Source: CAYWYR01 sp964462685
Lineage (GTDB): Bacteria > Bacteroidota > Ignavibacteria > Kapaibacteriales > UBA2268
DNA length: 64,000 bases
NCBI GenBank assembly: GCA_964462685.1
Contig: CAYWYR010000003.1
Location: forward strand, 124,001 to 188,000
Direction: 5' to 3'
Positions 45,204 through 55,300 of this stretch are shown here, one piece after another; the first letter of the stretch is position 1, and every line of letters begins with the position of its first letter. The notes under the pieces were generated by a model that saw only the letters and a program-made list of their open reading frames with translations, ran no database searches and was not told the DNA's origin. The position numbers were made by a program, and so were the translations under genes.

Positions 45204-46050
45204 GAGTATTCTTGAGCAGCATCGCTATGGTCATTGGCCCAACACCACCTGGTACAGGTGTGTAGGCTTTTAATTTTTCTTTTGAGTTTACTAGATCAAC
45301 ATCTCCCGTTAATCTGTAACCTCTTTCCCGGCTATCGTCTTCTACCCTATTGATACCCACATCTATTACTACAGCGCCATCTTTTATCATATCAGCGTCG
45401 ATTGCTTCAGGTGATCCTATCGCAGCTACAAGAATATCTGCTTGCTTAGTATAAAAAGACAAGTCCTGCGTTCTTGAATGGCATAAGGTTACTGTAGAAT
45501 TACCCGGATTCCCTTTTTGGAGAAGCATATTCGCAATCGGTTTACCTACAATATTACTTCTACCCACAACCACTACGTGCTTGCCTTCAGTATCAATATC
45601 ATAGCGTCTCAAAAGCTCTATGATGCCAGCAGGCGTACAGGGCTGGAATCCTTTCAACCCCAATACTAATCTCCCCATACTGATGGGCGAAAAACCATCT
45701 ACATCTTTATCCGGATCAATACTGTTGATAATCTTCTGCTCATCAATATGCTTTGGCAGAGGAAGCTGAACAAGTATTCCGTCAATTGAATCATCTTCGT
45801 TCCAATCTGATACTATCTCTAGTACTTTATCCTCAGATATACTTTCATTTTCCCTTCTCAGGATAGAATTATATCCTATTTCCTTTGCGTTCTTTTGCTT
45901 GCTCTTAACATAAGATTCAGATGCAGGGTTCTCACCAACAAGTAATACAGCAAGGCCTGGCTTTCTACCAAGTTTTCCAACTACTGATGCTGTCTCTTTC
46001 TTAAGTTCCTGCCTAATATCCGCTGCTGTCTTTTTCCCGTCTAAAATCAT
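45178..46050 (-). CDS. folD: bifunctional methylenetetrahydrofolate dehydrogenase/cyclohydrolase
   Basis: FolD interconverts 5,10-methylene-, 5,10-methenyl- and 10-formyl-tetrahydrofolate, feeding purine synthesis and formyl-methionyl-tRNA. Conserved blocks are ESYVKSKQKNAKEIGY (with the active-site Tyr and Lys), VQLPLPKHID, DKDVDGFSPISMGRL, PCTPAGIIELLRRYDI, HVVVVGRSNIVGKPIANMLL for NADP binding, and PGGVGPMTIAMLLKNT. The 290-residue length is standard. It overlaps the upstream outer-membrane gene by four bases. Confidence 0.95.
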   Translation of the reverse strand: MILDGKKTAADIRQELKKETASVVGKLGRKPGLAVLLVGENPASESYVKSKQKNAKEIGYNSILRRENESISEDKVLEIVSDWNEDDSIDGILVQLPLPKHIDEQKIINSIDPDKDVDGFSPISMGRLVLGLKGFQPCTPAGIIELLRRYDIDTEGKHVVVVGRSNIVGKPIANMLLQKGNPGNSTVTLCHSRTQDLSFYTKQADILVAAIGSPEAIDADMIKDGAVVIDVGINRVEDDSRERGYRLTGDVDLVNSKEKLKAYTPVPGGVGPMTIAMLLKNTLESAKSKI

Positions 46051-47384
46051 TGGCCGTATATATATTTTATTCCAAGGCTAAACAAATTGAACTGACTTAT
46101 ATTGTAATCCGCTGCAATCATAACAGGTCCCAGATGAACGTAAGTTCCAATTACAAATTTATGATTTATATCTTCAAAACCTATATCAGTAAACTGAGGT
46201 TCAGTATCGCCGGGTCTTTCTTCGGTAGGTTCATAAGTTATGATAACATCACCGTTCTCGTCTAACTCTTCTATAGTAGGCAACATACCCAATGCTCGTT
46301 GCTGTTCAACACCGATAAAATACTTAATCTTAGAATTAATATTGAGTAATTCAAATTGATATCCACTATATACTCCCCACCATTCATTTATATTATATGA
46401 ACCATGCAAGTTCCAGTTGAAGATGTCGGCTACGGCATTAAAAGTACCGTTGGTTTCTCCGAATACCTGATCAAGAGTTGAATTTTGATATGCTACCTGT
46501 GTTGCGAGATCAAAAGTTCTTAGAGAGTCAGCATCGAAGAAATACTGGCTGAGGGAATGCTTCAAACCTACACCCCAAAATCCAAATTCTCCTATATTTT
46601 CGCCATAGTCGAGTTGTGGTATATAACGTATCAACAATTCTGTACCATACAAGGAACCTATTTCAATCTGGGGAACCCCGAATGTCATAGAATTCATACC
46701 ACTACCATTTGGTAATGTGAAGTATGTAGGTACCTGTTCTAGATTATCATTCAACAATGCTATTACCTCATCATTCAAAGCGTCAGCAGCTGGCCCGAGT
46801 TCATCAATCCTGGCTTGAAGTAACCGTTGCAAAGCACCTTCCTTGATAATTATCGCGTTATCTTCCGGATTTACATTTGGTCCTAATAATGTGGGGGATC
46901 TTTCGGGAAATTCTATCTCTCCGTTTTCTAAACCGTCGTTAATAAGTGTTTTTAGAAGATATAATCCTAAACCAGATGTATCTTTCACAGTACCATTGAA
47001 AACATCCACATAAGGAGCTAATCCAAGTAAACTGAATTCTTCAGTAGCAAAATCAGGCTGCATCCACTGTCGGTTGTCAGGTATAAAGCCAGTTGACATG
47101 TGAATACTGAATTTAAAATATGGTTTGTCGACATTTCTTGGGATAAAAGCATCACTAAAGAAACGTGAATTAACAGAAGCATTTGTTGCTTCTACGAGAG
47201 GTTTAGCCCAATTTGAACCGTTAGCATCAAATAGCTCTCGGGAAAATTCTCTGGTAAGCTGAATCACTTCATCACTCGCCCTCGGCTGAGAGACATCGTT
47301 TGGATAAGTAGTCTGGGCATAGCTGTAGTTATTAAATACAACTAATAGCAAAACACTTATTGGTAGAGAATTAATTATGGACAA
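46047..47384 (-). CDS. predicted outer-membrane protein of unknown function (DUF6588-like)
   Basis: A signal peptide (about residues 1-24, ending SYAQ) is followed by 420 residues with many short beta strands and aromatic girdle patterns (FKFSIHMSTGF, GFWGVGLKHSLSQYF). It finishes PVMIAADYNISQFNLFSLGIKYIYGQ, whose last strands end in an aromatic residue as barrels do. It resembles the Bacteroidota family annotated DUF6588, but this was judged only by eye. It sits between two tiny membrane proteins and folD. The start ATG (47384) directly abuts the preceding stop. Substrate or role unknown. Confidence 0.7.
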   Translation of the reverse strand: MSIINSLPISVLLLVVFNNYSYAQTTYPNDVSQPRASDEVIQLTREFSRELFDANGSNWAKPLVEATNASVNSRFFSDAFIPRNVDKPYFKFSIHMSTGFIPDNRQWMQPDFATEEFSLLGLAPYVDVFNGTVKDTSGLGLYLLKTLINDGLENGEIEFPERSPTLLGPNVNPEDNAIIIKEGALQRLLQARIDELGPAADALNDEVIALLNDNLEQVPTYFTLPNGSGMNSMTFGVPQIEIGSLYGTELLIRYIPQLDYGENIGEFGFWGVGLKHSLSQYFFDADSLRTFDLATQVAYQNSTLDQVFGETNGTFNAVADIFNWNLHGSYNINEWWGVYSGYQFELLNINSKIKYFIGVEQQRALGMLPTIEELDENGDVIITYEPTEERPGDTEPQFTDIGFEDINHKFVIGTYVHLGPVMIAADYNISQFNLFSLGIKYIYGQ

Positions 47385-47585
47385 TTATACACCTTTACGA
47401 AAACCAAGATACAGAGGGATTGAGATTACAATAATAAGCACTATAACCCATATTTCCTTGAGCTTCTCGAATATTGGTATCCCGAACAGCATCATCACCA
47501 GCTGAACCATTATACCAACAATCAATATCGCAGCAGTTGCGGCAATAGTTTCTTTACCTATCCTCTCAATTGAAAACTTCGGCAT
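47385..47585 (-). CDS. small membrane protein (66 residues)
   Basis: MPKFSIERIGKETIAATAAI opens a protein with two hydrophobic helices: residues about 14-34 (AATAAILIVGIMVQLVMMLFG) and 44-60 (IWVIVLIIVISIPLYLG). It ends FRKGV. It starts one base after the stop of another tiny membrane protein and ends where the outer-membrane gene begins, so the three are tightly coupled downstream of dnaE. No family recognised. Confidence 0.6.
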   Translation of the reverse strand: MPKFSIERIGKETIAATAAILIVGIMVQLVMMLFGIPIFEKLKEIWVIVLIIVISIPLYLGFRKGV

Positions 47586-47586
47586 T

Positions 47587-47760
47587 TTACTTAATTATCT
47601 TCTTTTTTATATATTTATACAAGGGCAAAGCTAGTAGTAATACTACTATGGCAAAGATCAGGTAAAATACACCAGTTATAAGCTTAGCTATTACCCAGGT
47701 TATTAGATAAGCGCCTACAATTGCTAAAACTATAGCAATAGCTACTTTAAGTTTATTCAA
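47587..47760 (-). CDS. small membrane protein (57 residues), TTG start overlapping the dnaE stop
   Basis: A short reading frame starting at TTG (47760-47758) inside the dnaE stop region (TTGA overlap) encodes NKLKVAIAIVLAIVGAYLI followed by TWVIAKLITG, a second hydrophobic stretch (VFYLIFAIVVLLLALPLY) and a basic tail KYIKKKIIK. It thus has two predicted transmembrane helices, like the next gene, from which it is separated by a single base. The coupling to both neighbours supports real translation even though it is very short. Confidence 0.55.
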   Translation of the reverse strand: MNKLKVAIAIVLAIVGAYLITWVIAKLITGVFYLIFAIVVLLLALPLYKYIKKKIIK

Positions 47761-50700
47761 AATAGTTTCTCATTTTGTTGATAAATTATAGTATCCTCAG
47801 AGACGATTAAGTCGCTACTTAATTCATTTATCTCATATTCGGTTGGCTCAGCGACTCTGATACTGTCATCGGTTATCAGATTATTTAGAGTATCATTATC
47901 CTTTTTAACATCTAAAAATACCGATCTACTACCAAAGATTTGCCTTAAAGAGTTCATGGTTTTTCTGTTCTTGCTGATCTTAGTATCAAACTTATAAGCA
48001 TATTCACATTTTGAACCGTTATTGTAAGTGATATGCAGATTTGTTGGAAGGCTGCTTAAGGATATGGATTTTTCCGTAAACTCCTTAAGGGAATTAAGCA
48101 TGGATATTATATGGTCTAAGTTATCAGAATCCAGCCATATATTATAACCTTTAGCAAGCTCCCAAGCGATTTGATCAATCGGATATGCCCTATCTATTAT
48201 TATTTTTAGCTCTTCAGATTCGGTATCAACTGTTCCGATTATACAGATTATACTATTATCTTTGAGGCATTCTTTCGAAAATTCATAAGCGTCGGACCAG
48301 GCTACGGCTTCGAATATCCCCTTATAATCCTCAATATTCAAAAAGGCGAATTCCCGCTTGTTCCGGCTCATCCTCACTTCTTTGGAATGTACCATACCAC
48401 AGATGATTATCTTATTCTTGTTATTCTTTTTCTGATATTTGCTATTGCCCTTTACATCATCCACATTCCAAGAATAATCAGTCGGATCGGATTTTGCATT
48501 AATTATCTGTCTCCTATCATCCTTGATTATAGAAGTATTAAGTGATGTGATAAGCTGCTCGTATTTATTTAAAAGATGTCCTGTCACAAAATATCCTAAT
48601 ACCTCTTTCTCTTTCAAAAGTCTTGTCCTGTCATCCCACACATCTGCTTCTGGCATTTTGGGAATAGCTATATCAGCTCCACTACCACCCCCGAAAAGTG
48701 ATACTTCATCTTTTGTGGAATGATACGCCTTAGAAAACTCCATTCCCTGTTCAATAGCAAGCATCAGTGCTGAACGGCATTCCTTACCCATTATATTATC
48801 AAAAGCACCAGCCGATATCAATGCCTCTAAAGCTCTTTTATTAACTATCTGGGGATCGATTTTCCTCAGGAAATCATAGAAATCCTTAAAAGGTTCTTCC
48901 TTTCTTGCTTCAACAATATTTTCAACCACGGAGCTGCCGACATTTTTAATTGCGTTCATCCCGAAGTAAATCACTTCCCCATCGGCTACAAACTTCAATT
49001 TGGAATTGTTGACGTCAGGCGGCAATAGCCTGACACCGAACTCTTCAGCTTCTTCCTTTAAGGCAACAAGCTTTAGGTGGTCATTAAGTTCAGCCGTCAT
49101 ATTGGCTGCATAAAACTCAGAAGGGTAATGTGCTTTTAGCCATCCCGTCTGATACGCAACAAGCGAATATGCAACGGCGTGGGATTTGTTGAAACCATAA
49201 TTGGCAAAAGAAAAAATCAAATCCCAGATACCATTGGCTTGTTTTTCTGTAAGTCCATTTTTAACACTTCCAGCAATAAAACTAGGATGCTGCTTTTCCA
49301 TTTTATCTAAATCTTTCTTACCCATCGCACGCCTTAATAGATCGGCTTCTGCTAACGTGTAACCAGCAACATCCTGAGTAAGCCTCATCACCTGTTCCTG
49401 ATATACTATTATGCCATAAGTATAGGAAAGGCTGGGCTCCATCTTCTCATGTATAAGCTCTATTGGCTTTCTACCGAATTTTCTGTCGATAAACTCAGGT
49501 ATATGCTCCATAGGGCCAGGCCTGAATAGGGCGTTCATCGCAGCTATCTCTTCAATATTAGCGGGCTTGAGATGTTTGAGATGCTGCCGCATACCAGCGG
49601 ACTCAAACTGGAATACCGATAACGTTTTTCCTTCACCGAACACGTCCAGTGCTTTCTTATCCTCCATATCGATATTGTCTAAAACTATCTCTTCGTTATG
49701 ATTGGTTTTAACCTGATCTAAAATATCTTTGATAATGGAGAGAGTCTTGAGACCCAGAAAGTCCATTTTGAGCAGACCTGATAACTCCAGGTAATTCATC
49801 GAATACTGTGTCGCTGTCGTAATCGCCTGATCCGCTTTAGAAGAACTCGGTCTGAATATCGGGCAGAAATTAGTCAGATCCTCTGGCCCTATAACGACAC
49901 CCGCCGCATGGATACCAGTGCCCCGAACTTTATCTTCTAGCTGAAGCGAATATTTGAATAGAGAGTCCAGATCACATTGCCCATAATGGGGATGCCTTTT
50001 TATTTTATCGATCTGCTTTTTGAAATTCTCTAGTTCGATAGCCTTTTCCAGCTTCTCTACTTTGCCAAAAACAACTGGAATCAGTGGGGTCAATTGATTG
50101 ATAACAGCTAATGGGATATTGAGAACCCTGCCCACATCTTTAAGTACTGCCTTTGATGTCATCTTGTTATAAGTTACAATCATAGCACAGGCTTTCTCGC
50201 CGTACTTGTCCCTTACATAAGCTATCACTTCCTCTCGCCGAGTATCGTCGAAGTCAATATCAACATCGGGCATCGTTACTCTACTTGGGTTCAAAAATCT
50301 CTCAAAAAGGAGATCGTATTTCAGAGGATCGACATTTGTTATCTCAGTACAATACGCAACCAATGAACCTGCTGCAGATCCACGGCCCGGCCCTACACTT
50401 ATACCCATTTGCTTGGCTTTTTTGATAAAGTCTGCGACTATCAAAAAATAACCTGGGAAACCCATATTTTTGATAACTGACAACTCATAATCCAACCTAT
50501 CCCTATGGGCTTCTGTGATATCCTCACCGAACCTCATCTTCAGTCCTTCCTCGGATATCTCTTTCAGATATTCATCCAGATCAGAAGCATTCGAGCTTTC
50601 AGGAATCGGGAAACTGGGCATGTGGTTAGTCTTCAGATCTAACTCTACATTGCACTTATCTGCTATCTCTATAGTATTATCCAAAGCCTCGGGGTAATCC

Positions 50701-51482
50701 GAGAACAGCTCCCGCATCTGCTCTTCGCTCTTGAAATAGAACTCAGGAACTTCATACCTAAGCCTTTCAATATCAATGTTACCCGCGTTCTGTGCATTTA
50801 CATTCTGTATCATCAGCATGATATTATGTGCAACTGCATTGTCTTTAGTATCATAGTGTATGTCGTTGGAACATATAAGCTTAATGTCAAGCTCTTTAGC
50901 TAATTTAGGTACATATTCCAGTACATACTTATCATCTTTCAGCCCATGGTTCTGCAACTCCAAATAGAAATCCTCTCCAAAAAGCTCCTTGTAAAAGATA
51001 GCGGATTCACGAGCGGCTTCAAGATCCTCCTGTACTAAGTGGCTACCGACTACCCCACCCAAGCAGGCTGATGTACATATTATACCTTCTGAATATTCCT
51101 TCAAAACTTCCCTGTCAATCCTTGGCTTTTGGTAAAAGCCATCCAAATATGCTATCGATACCATCTTGCATAGATTCTTATAGCCCTGATTGTTTTTTGC
51201 CAGTAATACAACATGAAAGTAATTCTTTCGCTTCTCCTTTAAAGCTGTTTTATCGTGCATACTGCCGTTGGCCATATATGCCTCAACACCCAGTATTGGC
51301 TTTATGCCCTTTGACTTAGCTTCAAGATAGAACTCCATTATACCGAACATATTACCGTGATCGGTTAGCGCTATAGCTGGCATCTTATTATCAACCGCAG
51401 CTTGCACAAGCGATTTCGGTGTACAAATAGCATCCAGAAGTGAATAGTGCGTATGATTATGTAAATGTACGAATCCTGACAT
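47757..51482 (-). CDS. dnaE: DNA polymerase III alpha subunit
   Basis: The replicative polymerase catalytic subunit, 1241 residues. The PHP domain starts VHLHNHTHYSLLDAICTPKSL. The polymerase core has SVGPGRGSAAGSLVAYC and the metal-binding PDVDIDFDD near residue 400. FANYGFNKSHAVAYSLVAYQ and the helix-hairpin-helix/OB region (KKNNKNKIIICGMVHSKEV) follow. The C-terminal region for tau binding is divergent, as is usual in Bacteroidota. It has no proofreading insertion, so proofreading would come from a separate subunit. It heads the minus-strand operon that continues through folD and tilS. Confidence 0.95.
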   Translation of the reverse strand: MSGFVHLHNHTHYSLLDAICTPKSLVQAAVDNKMPAIALTDHGNMFGIMEFYLEAKSKGIKPILGVEAYMANGSMHDKTALKEKRKNYFHVVLLAKNNQGYKNLCKMVSIAYLDGFYQKPRIDREVLKEYSEGIICTSACLGGVVGSHLVQEDLEAARESAIFYKELFGEDFYLELQNHGLKDDKYVLEYVPKLAKELDIKLICSNDIHYDTKDNAVAHNIMLMIQNVNAQNAGNIDIERLRYEVPEFYFKSEEQMRELFSDYPEALDNTIEIADKCNVELDLKTNHMPSFPIPESSNASDLDEYLKEISEEGLKMRFGEDITEAHRDRLDYELSVIKNMGFPGYFLIVADFIKKAKQMGISVGPGRGSAAGSLVAYCTEITNVDPLKYDLLFERFLNPSRVTMPDVDIDFDDTRREEVIAYVRDKYGEKACAMIVTYNKMTSKAVLKDVGRVLNIPLAVINQLTPLIPVVFGKVEKLEKAIELENFKKQIDKIKRHPHYGQCDLDSLFKYSLQLEDKVRGTGIHAAGVVIGPEDLTNFCPIFRPSSSKADQAITTATQYSMNYLELSGLLKMDFLGLKTLSIIKDILDQVKTNHNEEIVLDNIDMEDKKALDVFGEGKTLSVFQFESAGMRQHLKHLKPANIEEIAAMNALFRPGPMEHIPEFIDRKFGRKPIELIHEKMEPSLSYTYGIIVYQEQVMRLTQDVAGYTLAEADLLRRAMGKKDLDKMEKQHPSFIAGSVKNGLTEKQANGIWDLIFSFANYGFNKSHAVAYSLVAYQTGWLKAHYPSEFYAANMTAELNDHLKLVALKEEAEEFGVRLLPPDVNNSKLKFVADGEVIYFGMNAIKNVGSSVVENIVEARKEEPFKDFYDFLRKIDPQIVNKRALEALISAGAFDNIMGKECRSALMLAIEQGMEFSKAYHSTKDEVSLFGGGSGADIAIPKMPEADVWDDRTRLLKEKEVLGYFVTGHLLNKYEQLITSLNTSIIKDDRRQIINAKSDPTDYSWNVDDVKGNSKYQKKNNKNKIIICGMVHSKEVRMSRNKREFAFLNIEDYKGIFEAVAWSDAYEFSKECLKDNSIICIIGTVDTESEELKIIIDRAYPIDQIAWELAKGYNIWLDSDNLDHIISMLNSLKEFTEKSISLSSLPTNLHITYNNGSKCEYAYKFDTKISKNRKTMNSLRQIFGSRSVFLDVKKDNDTLNNLITDDSIRVAEPTEYEINELSSDLIVSEDTIIYQQNEKLF

Positions 51483-51580
51483 TCTGACCTTGAGATTTTA
51501 TCTTTATATTGAGAAACTGAAGCGAGCCAATTATAACAGTTTGGAAAGCCAACTGCAATTAAAATTATCCCAATCTTGTC

Positions 51581-52336
51581 ATGACTAACATAAAACTAAA
51601 GGAACTACTGGCTGGTAAAAGGATAAATCTTATCCACGATTTTGGAGCAGGTTCACTTTATGAAAGCCAACTTAAAAAAGCTTTAATCAAAAATACTGAA
51701 AGCCCGGTTGAGATATTTTGCGGAAATATACAGCCGCATAACATAGAACAAACTAAGTACACAATACACGCTGCGGCTAATATCACCCTGCCAGATCAGA
51801 TTTATCTTTCCGGAGTATCATATCTATCAGAACATAAAGAAGAGCTCTATTTGGCCAAAATAAGGAATGATAGCTATTTACTTACACAGGATAAAAGCCA
51901 TCTAGAATATATATTCCTAAATCAGCCTGATCTAGTCTCAAAATTACTTAGTTGTGATATCTCCTACCAAAAATCAAATACCGGTCATTTTGATATTTTG
52001 GATATCCTATCTTCTGGGACTCTGAGTTTCTCAGATTGCGAAACCGATAAATTTTTGAACGCCAATGAGAAAAAAGAAAATGAAGGTAAAATGATATTCT
52101 CAGATCAATATGGCAACATTATCACTGATTTATATCTGAAAGATCAAAATCCTCGAAAAGTAGTCCTCAGAAAAAGGTATGAAGTGGGATTCGAGTCACA
52201 TCTAAGAAAACTGGAAACTATGACTCCGGTAGCATATAAAAACAGTGACGGCTACCTTGAAATAGCACTATCTATGGCCAACGCAGCCAAAGAATTCAAT
52301 ATGAGAAACGGCCAGGATATCAAAATCATATTCTGA
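51581..52336 (+). CDS. divergent SAM hydroxide adenosyltransferase/chlorinase-fluorinase family protein
   Basis: The 251-residue protein shows the family's overall pattern. The N-terminal LIHDFGAGSLYESQLKKALI matches the T-T-D-F-G-x-Y-V-x-Q-M-K start, with the Asp kept. VEIFCGNIQPHNIEQTKYTIHAAA matches the I-P-x-x-I-x-x-A segment. The C-terminal domain has FSDQYGNIITDLYL and LEIALSMANAAKEFNMRNGQ, where the family has D-x-F-G-N-x-I-T-N and the A-x-N-x-G-x-A-A block. However, the segment that normally reads V-V-D-P-G-V-G...R-R reads GVSYLSEHKEEL, so the catalytic Asp and Arg of the DUF62 hydrolases appear to be missing. The function may therefore differ. It is divergent from dnaE and convergent with metH. 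Confidence 0.6.
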   Translation: MTNIKLKELLAGKRINLIHDFGAGSLYESQLKKALIKNTESPVEIFCGNIQPHNIEQTKYTIHAAANITLPDQIYLSGVSYLSEHKEELYLAKIRNDSYLLTQDKSHLEYIFLNQPDLVSKLLSCDISYQKSNTGHFDILDILSSGTLSFSDCETDKFLNANEKKENEGKMIFSDQYGNIITDLYLKDQNPRKVVLRKRYEVGFESHLRKLETMTPVAYKNSDGYLEIALSMANAAKEFNMRNGQDIKIIF

Positions 52337-52355
52337 CCTTTTCTCATTCTTAGCA

Positions 52356-55300
52356 TTATCTCAATATATTACCAAGCCACTTTTTAGCTTTGGTTTCATC
52401 CCATCGCTTGCGATTCCTGTATAACTCTAATTGATCGTTATCTATGGAATCGATAGCGAAATACTTTACTTCAGGGTGGGCAAAATACAATCCTGATACA
52501 GATGCCGCTGGTTCCATCATATAGCTTTCAGTCAAGCTCATATCCATCTTCTCGGCTTCAAGCAAAGCGAAAAGCTTCTCTTTTTCTGTGTGATCAGGTA
52601 AAGACGGGTAGCCGTGGGCTGGCCTTATTCCCTGATACTTTTCACGAATCATATCATATATTGTTAGCTCTTCTTCTTCCGAATACCCCCACAGTTCCGT
52701 TCTTACTTCCCGGTGAAGATACTCGGCAAATGCTTCAGCTAGCCTGTCGGCCAGTACTTTTAGCATTATTGAAGTATAATCATCATGCTCCACCTTGAAC
52801 TTCTCGGCTAATTCGTCAGCGCCGATACCTCCAGTTACCGCAAAGCCACCTATATAATCATATACCTCTTCATGCTGTGGAGCGATAAAATCCGCTAGTG
52901 AATAATTTGGCGAGTCATTTCTTTTTTGAACCTGCTGCCTCAGAGTATTGAATACCGTGATAGCATTGCCGTCATCATCGAGTACAACTATATCATCTTC
53001 AACCGATACCGCCCTAAAGATACCTGCTACACCATTGCATGTAAAAAGCTTTTCATTAGCTATTTTATTCAACCATTCATTTGCATCAGCGAATAGTTTC
53101 CTAGCCTCCTCTCCCATTTTAGGATGGCTCAATATATCTGGATATCTACCTTTCAGCTCCCATGTTACAAAAAATTGAGACCAGTCAATATACTCACGCA
53201 ATAAGTCAACACTAACCCCCCGATATCTTGTCAAACCAAATTTCTTAGGTTCTACTATCCCAGCAGATTTTTTATTCCATACATATTTGTTTTCCAAAGC
53301 TTCATCATAGCAAAGCAAAGGCTTCGCCTTTTTGCTATAGTTTTCCCTCATCTTCGAATATTCACTTTTTATCTGATCTGCCAGATTGCTTCTGCTTTTC
53401 TCAGTAGTCAAAGCTTGAGCTATAGGAACCGACTTACTTGCGTCAAGCACATGTATTACTTCCCTATCGTACTCGGGGTCTATCTTTATAGCAGTATGTA
53501 TTTTTGAGGTTGTAGCGCCACCTATTAGTAGCGGCAGATCAAGCCCCGCTAATTTCATTTCGCTCGCTACATTCACCATCTCGTCCAATGAAGGGGTTAT
53601 AAGGCCAGACAACCCAACGATATCAACATTTTGTTCCTTGGCTTGCTTTATAATAGTCTGAGAGTCCACCATTACACCGAGATCTATGATCTCGAAATTA
53701 TTACAGCTTAAAACTACGCCAACTATGTTCTTCCCGATATCATGAACATCTCCCTTCACCGTAGCCAAGAGTATCTTACCCACTGCCGAACTCTTTCCAC
53801 TAGCCTTCTTGCTTTCCTCAATATATGGAATAAGATAAGCCACGGACTTCTTCATAACCCTTGCGGATTTGACTACTTGCGGAAGAAACATTTTCCCACT
53901 ACCAAACAGCTCACCGACTATATTCATCCCGTCCATCAAAGGGCCTTCAATAACTTCTAAAGGATCATCATACTGCTGCCTTGCCTCTTCGGTATCCTCA
54001 ATGATATACGTGTCAATACCTTTCATCAAACTGTGGGATAGCCTTTCTTTGATAGGTTTTTCACGCCACTCTTCATTTTTTACAACTGTTTTACCATCAC
54101 CGCTATTTTCCGACGCATACTGAAGAAGAGCTTCACCTGCTTCGGGTGATCTATCAAAAATTACATCTTCTATCAGTTTTACAAGTTCTTCGTCAATGTC
54201 ATCATAAACTCCTGTTTGCCCAGCGTTCACAATACCCATATCAAGCCCAGCCTTAATAGCATGATATAGGAATACAGTATGCATTGCCTCTCTTATCAGA
54301 TTATTACCCCTGAAAGAAAAAGAGAGATTGCTTACCCCTCCTGATACCTTACAGTACGGAAGATTTTCTTTAATCCAGCTCGTGGCCTCGATAAAATTAA
54401 GAGCATACCTATTATGCTCTTCTATGCCAGTAGCTACAGTCAGAATATTTGGATCAAATATTATATCTCGAGGATCTACACCAGCCTTTTCTACCAATAG
54501 GTTGTATGCTCTTTGGCATATCTCGGTTTTGCGTTCAGTAGTATCAGCTTGGCCTTTCTCGTCAAAAGCCATCACTACCATAGCCGAACCAAATGACTTT
54601 ATAATTCGTGCTTGTGATAAAAACTCTTCCTCACCCTCTTTCAGCGAAATCGAGTTGACTATACACTTACCCTGCACATTCTTCAGTCCCTCATGAACAA
54701 TTGAAAACCTTGAAGAATCAATCATAAAAGGTACTTTTGCTATATCAGGCTCTGTTGATATTATCCTCAAAAATCGAGACATGGATTCAACCCCGTCAAG
54801 CAGGCCGTCATCCATATTAATGTCAATTATCTGAGCGCCGTTTTCCACCTGCTGAGCTGCTACCGCTGTAGCTTCCTCAAATTCATCATTCATTATAAGG
54901 CGTTTGAACTTAGCCGAGCCAGCTACATTGGTTCTTTCCCCGATATTAACAAAGTTGAGATCACTTCTCAGTATCAGCGGCTCCAAACCGCTATAGTGGG
55001 TATCTTCAATAGGTTCTTTAGGTATGCGTGGGGCTTTACCCTTAGCAACTGCGGCAATAGCTTTGATATGCTTTGGTGTTGTACCGCAACATCCGCCGAT
55101 TATATTTATAAAACCCCTATCAATATATTCACCTATTGCTTCTGCCATATACTCAGGCGATTCATCATAACCACCAAATTCATTTGGCAACCCAGCGTTC
55201 GGATAAAGGCTAACGTTAAATGCACATACATCTGATAATGCTTTCAGAAATGCTGACATTTGCTTAGAGCCCAGTGCACAGTTAATCCCTACAGAAATAA

